Source: Dryocosmus kuriphilus (Eukaryota > Arthropoda > Insecta > Hymenoptera > Cynipidae). Taken from it: a stretch of 64,000 nt of DNA. The stretch is from assembly GCA_038277395.1 (NCBI GenBank), contig CM076193.1:148045813-148109812 (forward strand). The letters are read 5' to 3'. A program made the position numbers and the translations under genes. The notes under the pieces were generated by a model. The model was not told the origin of the DNA, searched no databases, and was given only the letters and a program-made list of their open reading frames with translations. This document shows, piece after piece, positions 1 to 10,606 of the stretch; position 1 is the stretch's first letter; each line of letters begins with the position of its first letter.

Positions 1-1446
1 TTTATGTGAAAACTGACTTTCGCGGATTTAATGAAATCTCGACGTTTCATGACCCCCTGAATCCGAAAAAACATGTTTTACGTTGGTGTCTGTCTGTCGT
101 CCTTGTCGTCGTCGTCGTTGTCGTTGTCGTCGTTGTCGTCGTAGTCTGTGAACACGATAACTTTCGAAAGACTATTCGGATTGGGTTACGCTTTGGCACA
201 CTTCTTTAAAGCGCAAAAAGTAAGGACGAGTTCGTTAACCAGCGGTTTTTGACCAACGGTTATGGTTTTATCCATCAAAAACGGTTTTCATAAAATCAAA
301 AAATCCGTTTTCCGGCTAAACTATACGAGATACAGAAAATATGTATATAACCAAAATTGCTTACCTAAAAATATCTAAAAATTCTGTGTCAACCATTTTT
401 TGACAAAATGCACGGTTTTTGTTTTAATCGAGAAAACATTATTAAAAATAGAAAACTGTGGTTTCTCACCAAAATATTCAAGATATGAAAAAAATGGTAA
501 TGACTAAAGTTTGTTCACCTTCGAAAGATCTACAAATTTTGTATTATCCATTTTTTGATAAAATGCACCGTTTTGGTTTTAATCCATGAAAATGGTTTTA
601 TCCATCAACAACGGTTTTCACAAAATCGAAAAAAAAATCCATTTTTGAGCTAAATTATGTAAAATACGCAAAATATGTGTATTACTAAAATTATTTATCT
701 TAACAAAATATACAAATTTTGTCTTAATCGTTTTTTGATAAAGTGAACGGTTTTTCTTTTAATCGAAGAAATGTTATTAAACATAAAAAAAACTGTGGTT
801 TCCCGCCAAAATATTCCAAATACGAAAAAAATGGTAATAAGAAAAATTATTCAACTTAAAAAGATCTACAAAATTTTATTTAACTATTTTTTGATAAAAT
901 GCATCGTTTTGGTTTTAATCGAAAAAACGCTATTAAAAAATCAAGAATTAAAATTTTCCGTCAAAATATGCAAGATACAAAAGAAGGGATAATAAATAAA
1001 GTTGTTCACCTCAAAAAGATCTACAAAATTTCTATCTATAATTTTTTTGTAAAATCGCATAGTTTTTGAGTTATTCGAGAAATATGTTACTAAATATAAA
1101 AATGGTAATTACAAAAGTTGTTCATCTCAGAAAGATCTACAAATTTTGCTTGAACCATTTTTTGATAGAATGCACAGTTTTTGTTTTAATGAAGAAACGT
1201 TATTAAGGATAAAAAAATTTTAATTTCTCGCCAAAATATGTAAGATACGAAAAAATGATAGAGAACAAAGTTGTTCAACTCGAAACGATCTACAAATTTA
1301 TTTCTTATCATTTTTTGATCGAAACGCATAGTTTTTGAGTTATTCGTGAAATATGTTATTAAATATAAATAAATACACTTTAAATCCAAAATATGCAAGA
1401 TAAGATAAAATATTAGGAAACAGAATTGTTCACCTTGTTTTTTTTA
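1..1446 (+). repeat. Composite repeat, copy A (left end cut by window)
   Basis: First of at least five related copies. It starts with a module around 6-210 that contains a GTC/GTT-rich stretch (about 85-150) flanked by conserved sequence; read in one frame this gives a poly-Val tract between conserved flanks. From about 240 to 1440 it consists of diverged tandem units of roughly 145 bp, each with the recurring words TTGTTCACCTC, GATCTACAAATTTTG, TTTTTGATAAAATGCAC and GTTTTAATCGAGAAAACG. There is no recognisable domain and no long ORF. The unit sequence recurs at 1.7-2.05, 5.4-6.05, 13.55-13.88, 15.6-15.8 and 38.8-39.26 kb, so this is a dispersed family and not a local array. I do not recognise the family; a non-autonomous DNA element is one possibility. 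Confidence 0.7.
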
Positions 1447-2105
1447 TATTCTCATCAGAGAAGGTATTAGATTTATGTAAAATTTGACTTTCGCGGATTT
1501 CATGAAATTTCCACGTTTTGAGACCCCCTGAGTCAGAAAAAACGGTTTTTACGACCGTGTCTGTCTGTCTGTTGTCGTCGTCGTTGTCGTTGTCGTCGTC
1601 GTCTGTGACCGCGATAACTTTCGAAGGACTAATCGGATTGGAATGCGCTTTGGTACACTTCTTTAAGGAGTAAAAGGAAAGGACGTGTTCGTTAACCAGC
1701 GGTTTCTGGCCAACAGTTATGGTTTTATCCATCAAAAACTGTTTTCACAAAACCAAAAAATCCATTTTCCGGCTAAACTATAAGAGATACAAAAAAAATG
1801 TGAGAAAGTAAAATTGTTCACCTCAAAAAAATCTACAAATTTTGTCTTAACCGTTTTTCGATAAAATGAAAGTTTTTTTTGTTTTAATCGATAAAACGTT
1901 ATTAAAAATAAAAATTTTCAAATTTCCCGCCAAACTATGCAAGATATGGAAAAATGATAATAAACAAAGTTGTTCGCCTGAAAAAATTTACAAATTTGCT
2001 CTCCATCATTTTTCTGATCAGACGCGTAGTTTTTGAGTTATTCGTGAAATATTAGGAAATTGAAAAATTCAACGCATCCAGACTAATTATAATGTATTTA
2101 ATGTT

Positions 2106-2139
2106 GACGTTTCGTCACTCGGCCGAGCGACCTCATCAG
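2106..2139 (-). ncRNA. Hammerhead ribozyme, left arm (lineage F1)
   Basis: On the minus strand the core CTGATGA (2133-2139) is followed by one extra G, a 9-bp self-complementary stem II, GAAA, then CGTC with cleavage expected after GUC. Helix III is the minimal self-complementary ACGU, the form known from Penelope-like and other type I hammerheads, which suggests action as dimers. Helix I is weak next to the core (two A-U pairs), with further pairing only across an internal loop. All invariant core residues are present. Confidence 0.8.
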
Positions 2140-3167
2140 AAGTAAGAAGCTAAGAAAAATATACACGCATAATTAATACGAATACTTATGTTAAGCGGAG
2201 AAATAAGCATAACAGAATTGAAACTCACCAAATAATTATTGTAATTGAAATTGGAGATAAAATATAAAAGACTTTAATTGAATGGAAACCATAAAGAATG
2301 GAAATTATTTTGTACTCAGCATCCTCACTGAAAAAATATTGAAAAATCAGGAATAGGAATTTGATACAGATAGAAGGAATTATTGAAATAAAAGAAATTT
2401 TTTATAAAAGGGTATTGCATATAATAGGACAATTATTTTTTATGATATTCGAAATAGATAATAATATTTTTTTGAGGTAAGAAATTAGAAATTATGAAAC
2501 GTGAAGACAACGTATTGTAAAATATAAACATGATGAAATACGTATAAGAGATATAAATGGAAGAATTTACGTAATGTAATATGTGAAAAATTTTATATAT
2601 AATATAAATTGAATAGTATATTTAGTATAATATATATAGTAATATATAGTAATATATAATAGTATATATTTAGACCCCCTTTTTATACTATTCAATTTAT
2701 ATTATATATAAAATTTTTCACATATTACATTACGTAAATTCTTCCATTTATATCTCTTATACGTATTTCATCATGTTTATATTTTACAATACGTTGTCTT
2801 CACGTTTCATAATTTCTAATTTCTTACCTCAAAAAAAAAATATTATTATCTATTTCGAATATCATAAAAAATAATTGTCCTATTATATGCAATACCCTTT
2901 TATAAAAAATTTCTTTTATTTCAATAATTCCTTCTATCTGTATCAAATTCCTATTCCTGATTTTTCAATATTTTTTCAGTGAGGATGCTGAGTACAAAAT
3001 AATTTCCATTCTTTATGGTTTCCATTCAATTAAAGTCTTTTATATTTTATCTCCAATTTCAATTACAATAATTATTTGGTGAGTTTCAATTCTGTTATGC
3101 TTATTTCTCCGCTTAACATAAGTATTCGTATTAATTATGCGTGTATATTTTTCTTAGCTTCTTACTT

Positions 3168-3201
3168 CTGATGAGGTCGCTCGGCCGAGTGACGAAACGT
3201 C
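3168..3201 (+). ncRNA. Hammerhead ribozyme, right arm (lineage F1)
   Basis: This is the plus-strand mirror of the left-arm motif: core CTGATGA at 3168-3174, extra G at 3175, stem II 3176-3193 (self-complementary, one G.U), GAAA 3194-3197, C and GUC to 3201. It has canonical C3-G8, G5, A6, A9, G12, A13 and A14. Two facing ribozymes in one palindrome mean that either strand's transcript contains one sense ribozyme and one antisense copy able to sequester it (inference). Confidence 0.85.
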
Positions 3202-3541
3202 AACATTAAATACATTATAATTAGTCTGGATGCGTTGAATTTTTCAATTTCCTAATTATCCTTCCCGGACGTTAAACAATTTTTGAGGATCTACATCTTA
3301 CCTCTTCTACTCTTCGTGAAATATGTTATGAAGTATAAAGAAAACTACTTTTCAGCAAAACTTTGCAAGATATGAGAAAATATTAACAAGCAGAATTGTT
3401 TATCTTGGAAAGAGCTACAAAATTTATTTATAAGACTCATCGTTTTACTTTTAAGAATCGAAATCCTGTATTGTGAAAATTTGGAAAATCACAAAAAAAC
3501 TTTACCAATCTACAATGTGTGTTTTAAAAAAATGTAATTAT

Positions 3542-3600
3542 CGAGCGCGAAGCGCGCGATGAGAATGTGCCCGCGAAGCGGGCAGATTTTTTTTTCCTTT
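3542..3600 (+). repeat. Twin GCGAAGC mini-hairpins at composite-repeat 3' end
   Basis: Two adjacent perfect inverted repeats with the loop GAA: GCGC-GAA-GCGC (about 3546-3557) and CCCGC-GAA-GCGGG (about 3570-3582), followed by a T-rich run. The heptamer GCGAAGC is known to form an unusually stable DNA mini-hairpin. The local GC content is far above the surroundings. The same motif cluster occurs at 15.9-16.2 kb in the same position relative to the repeat, so it is likely a terminal structural element of the family. Confidence 0.75.
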
Positions 3601-4659
3601 TTTTTTGATTTGAGCTCAAGTAGGAGTGCCCTTAATTATTTCAAAATCTGCTTACTTTCTCTTTTCGAAATTCGTATTTGATGAGCTAGTACGCGCATGT
3701 GTAATTGATGACATGGTACGCGCATGTGTAATGTGTATACTGGGTAGTACTTTCTCTAAGGAATTTTAGTTTCAGGTTAGACTTCCATGGGGTGACACCT
3801 TCATTCCCACTTGGTTTCTAATTTTCTAACTATTTTTTCAGGTTGAGTTTCCTTGGTAAGGGTGTTAGAGTTACACCAAAACGTTGGCTTTCTTTATAAT
3901 TAAAAAAAAAAAATAATCTCGTTAGAATAAGAAAATTAAAAGATAAATAAAAAAAGAGGACGAAAGAAAAAAGAGAAGGAAGGGGTTTTGGTTGGTTGCC
4001 TTCTCTTTCTTTCCTCCATTTTTTTTTGGGTTTTTTGGTTTTTATGTTTTTTTTCAGGATTTTTTTGGGAAGAATTATTTTTTTTTTGTTCTTTGTCCAA
4101 ATCTAATCGTATTTTGAATTCTTTGAACCTTTTTAGCTTTAAATAGAGAGTTATTTATTTTTTAAACAATTATTTTGGATGTTAAAGCGAGATTTCCTTC
4201 TTGATCTTTTTTCAAGAATTGACTTCTACTTAAATAAAAAAATTCTGCTGGATTATCGACAAAAGTTTTCTTCACTAAAATATATACTTTTTTTAAAAAT
4301 TAGGTTTTAAAAGTGGGGGTAGGGCCTTCATTGAAAGGACTCACGTCCCTGATTCTGAGTTCTTCTCTTCGGTTTGTACTTAATTCATCCTTTGCATGGT
4401 TTCACTTCTCTTTTCCGTATTATCATCTTCTACCCTTCTGCGAGTTTCAGGCCCACGCGTCTGCCTCCCTCAACCCACCCCACCACACCCACAGCTTCTT
4501 CAAGAACCCACGTTTTCCATTCATCCGATCTGCATCGGATATCTCGTTCCTATTTCGCTTTGAGTCTTTATATACTTCACTTTATATATCCCCCCCCCCC
4601 CCCCCCCACCCGAAGAGTCAGAAAGAAAAAAAGTGGAGGCAGTCAATTTCAGAAAGCCT
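3601..4659. other. Non-coding, pyrimidine-rich stretch without recognisable gene
   Basis: Contains A- and T-homopolymers, a purine-rich/pyrimidine-rich pair able to fold (about 3940-4030), a duplicated segment ACGCGCATGTGTAAT (about 3690-3735) and an 18-base C run at 4590-4607. Overlapping open frames at 4313-4783 in two phases are low-complexity and proline/serine-rich; I do not regard them as genes. Confidence 0.5.
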
Positions 4660-5042
4660 TTTGTTTAAACAGGATATATTGCAAACGCATAAAAGTATGT
4701 TTAAGATGCTTTTTTGTGATGTTAAGAACGATATAATTCAGAAAAAAATAATTATTATAATAATAATTAATGACAATAATTAATATATCTGAAAGAAAAA
4801 ATTATTCTCTAGCCCCGCTGGGAAACGAACCCAGGTCTACAGAATGCCGGTTTGGTGCTCTGTAGACCTGGGTTCGATTCCCAGCGGAGCTAGAGAGTCA
4901 TTTCTTCTTTTAAAGCTGTTAATTGATGTTATTAATTATTATTATGATAACTATTCTTGTCTGAAGTATGTCGTTCTTAAGATCATAAAAAAGCATCTAA
5001 CTTATTCTAGTTAGATTTACAATATCTTAAAATCGACATTAA
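4660..5042. mobile_element. Foldback element centred on a tRNA-like palindrome
   Basis: Symmetric about position 4851: AGATGC at 4704-4709 mirrors GCATCT at 4993-4998, with matching AT-rich segments between, and a GC-rich perfect core at 4807-4895. Similarity fades beyond about 190 bp from the centre. The arms are diverged by several substitutions per 20 bp, so it is an older foldback. There is no ORF. It is best described as a MITE-like or SINE-derived inverted dimer; which of these cannot be decided from sequence alone. Confidence 0.6.
4807..4895. repeat. tRNA-like hairpin with a Pol III B-box motif on each strand
   Basis: The 37-bp arms 4807-4843 and 4859-4895 are inverted copies with two mismatches and a 15-base loop. 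The right arm contains CTGGG-TTCGATT-CCCAG, a textbook T-arm and B-box (GGTTCGATTCC); the left arm contains the same on the minus strand with one change. A 7-bp acceptor-like pairing with one mismatch can be drawn (about 4812/4890). The anticodon region would need a ~10-bp stem with a 15-base loop, so this is not a normal tRNA; I read it as two tRNA-derived 3' halves facing each other. Confidence 0.6.
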
Positions 5043-5119
5043 AATTATATTTAAGTGATTTTAGAAAAGGAGTGTGATTATATAAAAAGGGATATTATTC
5101 AGGGAAAGGGGTTTATATC

Positions 5120-6050
5120 AATTAAGATTAAATTAAAATATCTTCAGGTGAAAAATGATTTTCGCGGATTTCATGAAATCTGGAAGTTTCATGACCTCCT
5201 GAATCCGAAAAACATGTTTTACGACGGCGTCTGTCAGTCTGTTGTCGTCGCTGTCGTCGTTGTTGTTGTTGTTATTGTTTTAGTTGCCGTTGTCGGCACC
5301 TTTTCCCACGATAACTTTCGAAGGAAGAATCGGATTGCATTGCGCTTTGGTACACTTCTTTAAGACGTAAAAAGGAAGGACGAGTTCTTCAACCAGCGAT
5401 TTCTGATCAGTGGTTACGGTTTTATCCATCAAAAACGGTTTTCACAAAATAAGAAAATCAATTTTCCAGCTAAACTATGTGAGATACAAAAAAAGCGGTT
5501 AGAGAGTAAAATTGTTCACCTAAAGAAAATCTACAAATTTTGTTTTAACCCTTTTTTGATAAAATGCACGGTTTTAGTTTTAATCGAGAAAACGTTACTA
5601 AAAATAAAAAAACTATGGCTTCTTGAGAAAATATTCTAGATACGAAAAGAATGATAATAAACAAAGTTGTTCACCTCACAAACATCTACAAATTTTGTAT
5701 TACGATTTTTTGATAAAATGCACGGTTTTTGTTTTAATCGAGAAAACGTTATTAAAAATCAAAAATTCAAATTTCCCGACGAACTGTGCAAGATAAGAAA
5801 AAAGTCATAATACACAAAGTTGTTCACCTCAAGAAGACCTACAAATTTGCTCTAAACCATTTTTTTGAACAGACGGGTAATTTTTGAATTATTCGTGAAA
5901 TATGTTATTAAATACAAACAAATCCATTTTTCAGTAAAACTGTGCGAGATACGAGACAATATTAACAAGCAGAATTGTTTGCATGAAAAAGATCTACAAA
6001 TTTGCTCAAAACTATTTTTTTTGATCCAACGCATAGTTTATTCATGAAAC
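5120..6050 (+). repeat. Composite repeat, copy C, interrupted by PLE-1
   Basis: GTC-rich module at about 5150-5365, then ~145-bp tandem units to 6050, where PLE-1 has inserted. An open frame at 5055-5363 matches the one at 6-209 over its non-repetitive flanks (DFRGF...EI..FHD and HDNFR...RFGTLL), meaning the flanks are conserved in sequence. The copy at 1.5 kb has a stop, so coding is doubtful. Sequence right of PLE-1 (13056-13150) may be the remainder of this copy. Confidence 0.6.
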
Positions 6051-6133
6051 GTATAACAGTTGTATATCAAAATAAGTCACGTTGCAAAGGTCATACAAAT
6101 AAAAGTCAAATATTACTTTAATAGTCCATTAGA

Positions 6134-6166
6134 GACGTTTCGGCATCTGATGTGTGCCCTCTTCAG
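6134..6166 (-). ncRNA. Hammerhead ribozyme, PLE-1 3' repeat (lineage F2)
   Basis: On the minus strand: CTGAAGA core (rc of 6160-6166), one extra G, stem II GGCA/UGCC with an 11-base loop, GAAA, CGUC; cleavage is expected after GUC at 6134. Position 7 is A, where any base is tolerated. Helix I shows two core-proximal pairs (UC/GA), then an internal loop. Confidence 0.75.
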
Positions 6167-6548
6167 TCATGTTTATTTCTAGAAATACATACAAATTTTC
6201 AAAAAAACATCATAAAATAAAACGATTTAAAAAATTAAAAATCCACCAAAAGGTTAGAAATAACAAAATTAGCAACGAAAAAAGCATACCTGATAGATGT
6301 AAAAAACCAATATAATAATTTAACGAAGTGTCGAAGAATAAAAACTTCTTTTGTAAAAGATCAAACTTAACAGTTTAAAAAACCAAAACCAAAATAAAAC
6401 AGTTTTAAGTTAAAGACGGACAATAACATAAAGAGTCTACGACGGATGACAGTGTCAGACTAGCGAAATAAGCTGAGGAAATTTTAAACCTTAAAACCCA
6501 AAACAGTCGGTAAGAAGACTGTGTTGATGGTAATGTAGGAAAACCATT

Positions 6549-6855
6549 TTATATTAAGTTTGCAAGAGGTAAGTATTCCTCTGGAAAAACATTATGTTCA
6601 AATCTGATGTTAACATTGTTTTTAGTTTTACTAATGAAGAGATTTTCTACTACTTTTCTTCAGGCTGTGTTATGTTCTATTGCGAGAATTTTGTAATTAT
6701 CAAAATCAAAATGATGTCCTGCATCTAAATAATGCTCAGAAAGAGCAGTATGATTTGAAGTGCTTGGATTTTTAATTGAGTTTTCATGCTCACGAGTTCT
6801 AGTCTCAATCGACCTGCCAGTTTCACCTATGTAGGAAGAATCACAGTCTTTACAA
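6549..6855 (-). pseudogene. GIY-YIG endonuclease domain of PLE-1 (3' part of the ORF)
   Basis: This is the C-terminal, DNA-nicking part of the Penelope polyprotein. The minus-strand reading begins CKDCDSSYIGETGR (GIY-YIG core preceded by a Cys pair), with the catalytic-type Arg and a downstream EH. One in-frame TGA (6660-6662) follows EHNTA; the same frame then continues through RKVVENLFISK to a stop at 6549-6551, matching the C-terminal length of related elements. It is separated from the RT by the DNA transposon at 6856. Mutations visible: one nonsense codon and the insertion. Confidence 0.85.
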
Positions 6856-9800
6856 TTGAAACTCCCGAAGTCAAAAGGGGATACGCATGGATTCAACGTG
6901 AGAAGAATTGTCCAGAACGTCAATTTTAAAAATTGTTCAAATGTTAATTTTAAGAACCGATATTTGTAGAGAATTTCAAAGCGCATCTTTTCTTCTTTTT
7001 GCAAAATTTCGTAGCTTTTTTAGTTTTTGAAATAATTAGAAAAAAGTATATTTTTTGAAAACAAAAAATTTTAATCTTTTTTAACTTCAACTCGCCCTAA
7101 CTTAGCCAATTTTTAGAATTTTTTGCTTTAATTAACAACAGATCACGTGTTTAAGTCTTCTAAAACTAACTAAGAAAGAAAAAAGTAAATATTGATATAA
7201 ACAAAAAAGTTGTTAATTATTTCGTTAGACATTGTAAAAATAATGAATTATAATCCTCAAGCGCTTCGTTTAGCGAGCGAATTTTGAGCAACGATAAACT
7301 TCCAGCGAGAAAGTTGTGGATGAATGTTGAAAGAAGTTTTTGAGAAAGTTTGACATCAATCGAATTGATGGTTTAAAAATTATTAATATTTCAAGACTCA
7401 AACGGCTGGACGTCTGGTGCGTGGAATGTACCGAGAGTCCACACGACGTGAAATGCCACTCTCGCTACATTTTGCCATCAACAATGATGACAATTTTTGC
7501 AATTCATATTGTTAAATGTTGAATAATACCAAAGCGTAATAATTAAATGTGTTAATAACTTAACGCACTTTAATAATAATTATTGAAAATCCTTATTTGC
7601 TGTTGGGTTGAGTGCACGTGCTGTAGCTATTGCAGCTTTTGGCGAAAATTTTGAAGGTCATGCAGGCCAACCAAAACAAACTGTTATTATGGTTTATTAT
7701 TTTTTTCTACTAAATAATGCAAACAAAAAGTACACATAAATATGAGAAACATAATTAATTTCTTAAATGAAATGAGTCAAATACGCAGTCTTTGTACATT
7801 AATTTACTCCTCATCCTCACTGCCTTCTGTATCTTCTGCGTTTTGATTCTTTTGATCAATTTTTTGAAAATAATTTTCGAAGAATCTTTTCGCAGAAGGA
7901 CTCAAATAATTGAAGAGGCTTTGCACGTCCTTCACTTTAGCAGCTTTAATACCGATTGGATGTGGAGAACCTTTTTCTAGGTTAATTAGCTGAATCTTAG
8001 GTTTAAAAGAAAAAGAAGTTGGAGTTTTTAATTCGTAGTTATTATAGACATTGACTTTTCCATCCGGAAAGAAATGTATAACAAAAGCTTTACTGATCTG
8101 TAGCTTGCTTGGATTTTTCATATTACCTTTGAAAGATTTTTCAAAATCTTGCAAAATGTTTTCGCATGAATCAATCATTGTGAAGGAAGGCTTACGAGCA
8201 TTACGAATCAGTTCCACATATTCAGCAGAAGTTTCTATTTTTTCTATTCTTCTTAGTTTTTGGGAATATGTACCAAAATTTCTATCGCACCCTTTTTTGC
8301 AAGCCCTTCGAGAAAAGAAAACATAAAACTTTTGTTCGTATTGTGTATATGCACATTGAATAGAAAAAGCCATAGTAAACGTCGATAAAACTGATCAGAA
8401 ACTGGTAATTTTGGCAAGGGCAAATTTTGTACAAAATCAAACTCGCAGCAAAGACTACTTTTGTCAGAAAGGAATTGTTTTTTTAATGCAAAGTAGCTTT
8501 GAGCATTTTCCTTGTGCGTTATGGTTTCTTGGTCTTCTACACTATCAGTTTCGCTTTTATAACAAATGTTGCGTATGTCAGTTCGAGGTAATTTAAACGT
8601 AAATCTACTGAAATAGTTTAAAAAAATTACTGTACGTGGATTCACTTATTGTCAGTTTTTCCCCACTTGCGTTTTGGGAAAAATATTCTCCAAACAATGT
8701 GTAAAGAGTCTTTAAATTTAGTGGTGGATTTTCAAAATACTTTAAACCAGTCGAATTGCGTTTATAATGTGAACATTTATGTGGAATTGATTCACAATGC
8801 TTCAGTATCATTTGCTTAATATTTTCTGATAACTTAACCTAATTTTCGCGTCGTCCACCTCCTAAATTTGCCAAAGACTGATTATTTAAGAGCTTTTTTT
8901 GAACGGTTTCAACTCGTTTTTTACCTAAACGCAGAAAATTACAGAAAAAAGTTTTACAAACTGTAATGTTATTCTCTTCAGTAGGGAATAAATACGTCCA
9001 TTTGATTAAGCGAAGTTTTTCCTTCCTTGGCTTCCGTTTCATCAGGATCATTACATTTTAGCATTCCACGAAGAAGCAAATTTTGTTTATGATAATCACC
9101 CAGATCCCAAAATCTTTTATGTAATGTTTTTTGTTGATCCAATGAAATCTTCTCAAAACATTTATCTCTACAGCAAGACTGTGCAACTTTGAAGGATCTC
9201 TCTGCAACTGTTTTCAAGGTTACATTGTTTTCACCAATTTTTGACTTAGTGATATACTGTTTTCCCTGAAATATAAAAAAAAATATTCTAGGAATCCCGA
9301 GGTAGATTTTTTCTCCTTTCTCCAAAAAATTATTTGGACCAGTGATAGATAAAAATTTAACATCAGAAAATTATTTAAATCCAGTACCCATGTAGAAGAA
9401 TCTTTTAGAAGTAAAATTAATTTTAAAATAAAGTATTGAAAATACGAAAATTATGATGAAAAAAGTTTAAAATTTACTTTTTAATGGCAAACATGGACGA
9501 ATTTCGATTTTACCTTATTTTTGGTACATTTATTTTTATTCTTATTCCACGAACTTTCAGTCCTACTTCTTTTTCTGCCTCCAGTCATTTTCTAATTCTT
9601 CATTTAGAGAATTCCAATTTTTAAAATATTATTAACACTATTCTTCACAGCAAGAATATTTAATAAAAGTAAATGTGTACTGCTTATGACAGAAATAGCC
9701 CTTTTTAATTTCTTTGCCAAAATATGGCTGTTACATTATAGTTTCTTTCTTTACAAGAAGGACAACTAACCATAATAACAGTTTGTTTTGGTTGGTCTGC

Positions 9801-10606
9801 ATGACCTTCAAAATTTTCGCCAAAAGCTGCATTAGCTACAGCACGTGCACCCAACCCAACAGCAAATAAGGATTTTCAATAATTATTATTAAAGTGCGTT
9901 AAGTTATTAACACATTTAATTATTACACTTTGGTATTATTCAATATTTAACAATATAAATTGCAAAAATTTTCATCATTGTTGATGGCAAAATGTAGCGA
10001 GAGTGGCATTTCTCGTCGTGTGAACTCTCGGTACATTCCACGCACCAGACGTCTAGCCGTTTGCGTCTTGAAATATTAATAATTTTTAAACCATCAATTC
10101 GATTGATGTCAAACGTTCTAGAAAACTTTTTTCAACATTCATCCACAACTTTCTCACTGGAAGTTTATCGTTGCTCAAAATTCGCTCGCTAAACGAAGCG
10201 CTTGAAGATTATAAATCATGATTTTTACAATTTCTAAACAAATAATTAACAAATTTTTTGTTTATAACAACATTTACTTTTTTCTTTTTTAGTTAGTCTT
10301 ATAAGACTTAAAGCACGTGATCTGTTATTAATTAAAGCAAAAAATTCTGAAAATTGGCTAAGTTAGGGCGAGTTGAAGTTAAAAAAGATTAAAATTTTTG
10401 TTTTCAAAAAATCTACTTTTTTCCAATTATTTCAAAAACTAAAAAAGCTACAAAATTTTGCAAAAGGAAGAAAAGATGCGCTTTGAAATTCTCTACAAAT
10501 GTCGGTTCTTAAAAATAACATTTGTACAATTTTTAAAATTGATGTTCTGGACAATACTTCTCACGCTGAATCCATGCGTATCCCCTTTTGACATCGGGAG
10601 GTTCAA
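6856..10606 (-). mobile_element. DNA transposon with ~830-bp terminal inverted repeats, inserted in PLE-1
   Basis: Left arm 6856-7690 and right arm 9770-10606 are inverted copies beginning TTGAAMCTCCCGA-GTCAAAAGGGG. Removing 6856-10606 joins the PLE-1 reading frame exactly between VYKY and CKDC, so the target duplication is at most 3 bp (CAA). The inner region carries a spliced, frameshifted transposase relic on the minus strand. The superfamily is not certain: proteins of this kind (Cys-rich N-terminus with KISxxxR..L...FW.LGDY.KQ, later FNL..KLPRTD..N.C and LPLPKLPVS) are common unnamed proteins in insect genomes. Confidence 0.85.
7804..9588 (-). pseudogene. Transposase relic of the DNA transposon (two exons, frameshifted, core deleted)
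   Basis: Exon 1 is 9514-9588, starting MTGGRKRSRTESSW and ending at AAG|GTAAAA. Exon 2 starts at 9265 after TTTCAG; the join is in frame (…CTKNK|GKQYIT…). Exon 2 has a Cys-rich segment CCRDKCFEKIS, then FWDLGDYHKQ. Frameshifts follow near 9050, 8820 and 8620; later pieces include FKLPRTDIRNICYKSETD and LPLPKLPVSDQFYRRLLW. Near 8300-8330 the frame changes again and the part expected to hold the catalytic acidic residues is absent: the text jumps from FLEGLAKKG to FGTYSQKLRR. The C-terminus is acidic (…EDTEGSEDEE, stop at 7804). The product would be inactive; the element could only have moved with help in trans. Confidence 0.75.

Larger units (their letters stand above)
2053..3312. mobile_element. 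Palindromic Penelope-type element, two inverted terminal repeats, no ORF
   Basis: About 570-bp arms (2053-2620 and 2684-3256) are near-perfect inverted copies around an AT-rich centre of about 63 bp (2621-2683). The whole is flanked by a 12-bp direct repeat TTCGTGAAATAT at 2041-2052 and 3313-3324, consistent with a target-site duplication. A 56-bp unpaired tail (3257-3312) lies only on the right. Each arm carries a hammerhead-ribozyme motif, a known feature of Penelope-like terminal repeats. There is no reverse transcriptase or endonuclease, so mobility would need proteins in trans (inference). The near identity of the arms suggests a young insertion or continuing gene conversion. Confidence 0.75.
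1447..3567 (+). repeat. Composite repeat, copy B, interrupted by a palindromic element
   Basis: Begins at a TATTCTCATC-like end (1447-1456), followed by the GTC-rich module (about 1475-1660) and ~145-bp tandem units. It is interrupted at 2052 by the palindromic Penelope-type element and resumes at 3313, ending in a segment (3313-3540) that matches 15660-15885 closely. The 3' end carries GATGAGAATG (3558-3567), the reverse complement of the CATTCTCATC that opens copy D. The GTC module here has an in-frame stop, so it is not evidently coding. Confidence 0.6.

Noticed and set aside
40..60. CGACGTTTCATGA resembling a reverse-strand GAAACGTCG hammerhead end in the GTC module
   Set aside because: On the minus strand GAAACGUCG is present but no CUGANGA or variant core with a stem II lies upstream.
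4313..4783. Overlapping open frames of 156 and 120 codons
   Set aside because: Low-complexity Ser/Pro-rich text from pyrimidine tracts and a C run, open in two phases at once, with the end running into the foldback element.
4812..4890. A functional tRNA gene in the palindrome
   Set aside because: The T-arm and acceptor are good, but the anticodon region would be a ~10-bp stem with a 15-base loop and no normal D-arm; it is better explained as two inverted tRNA-derived 3' halves.
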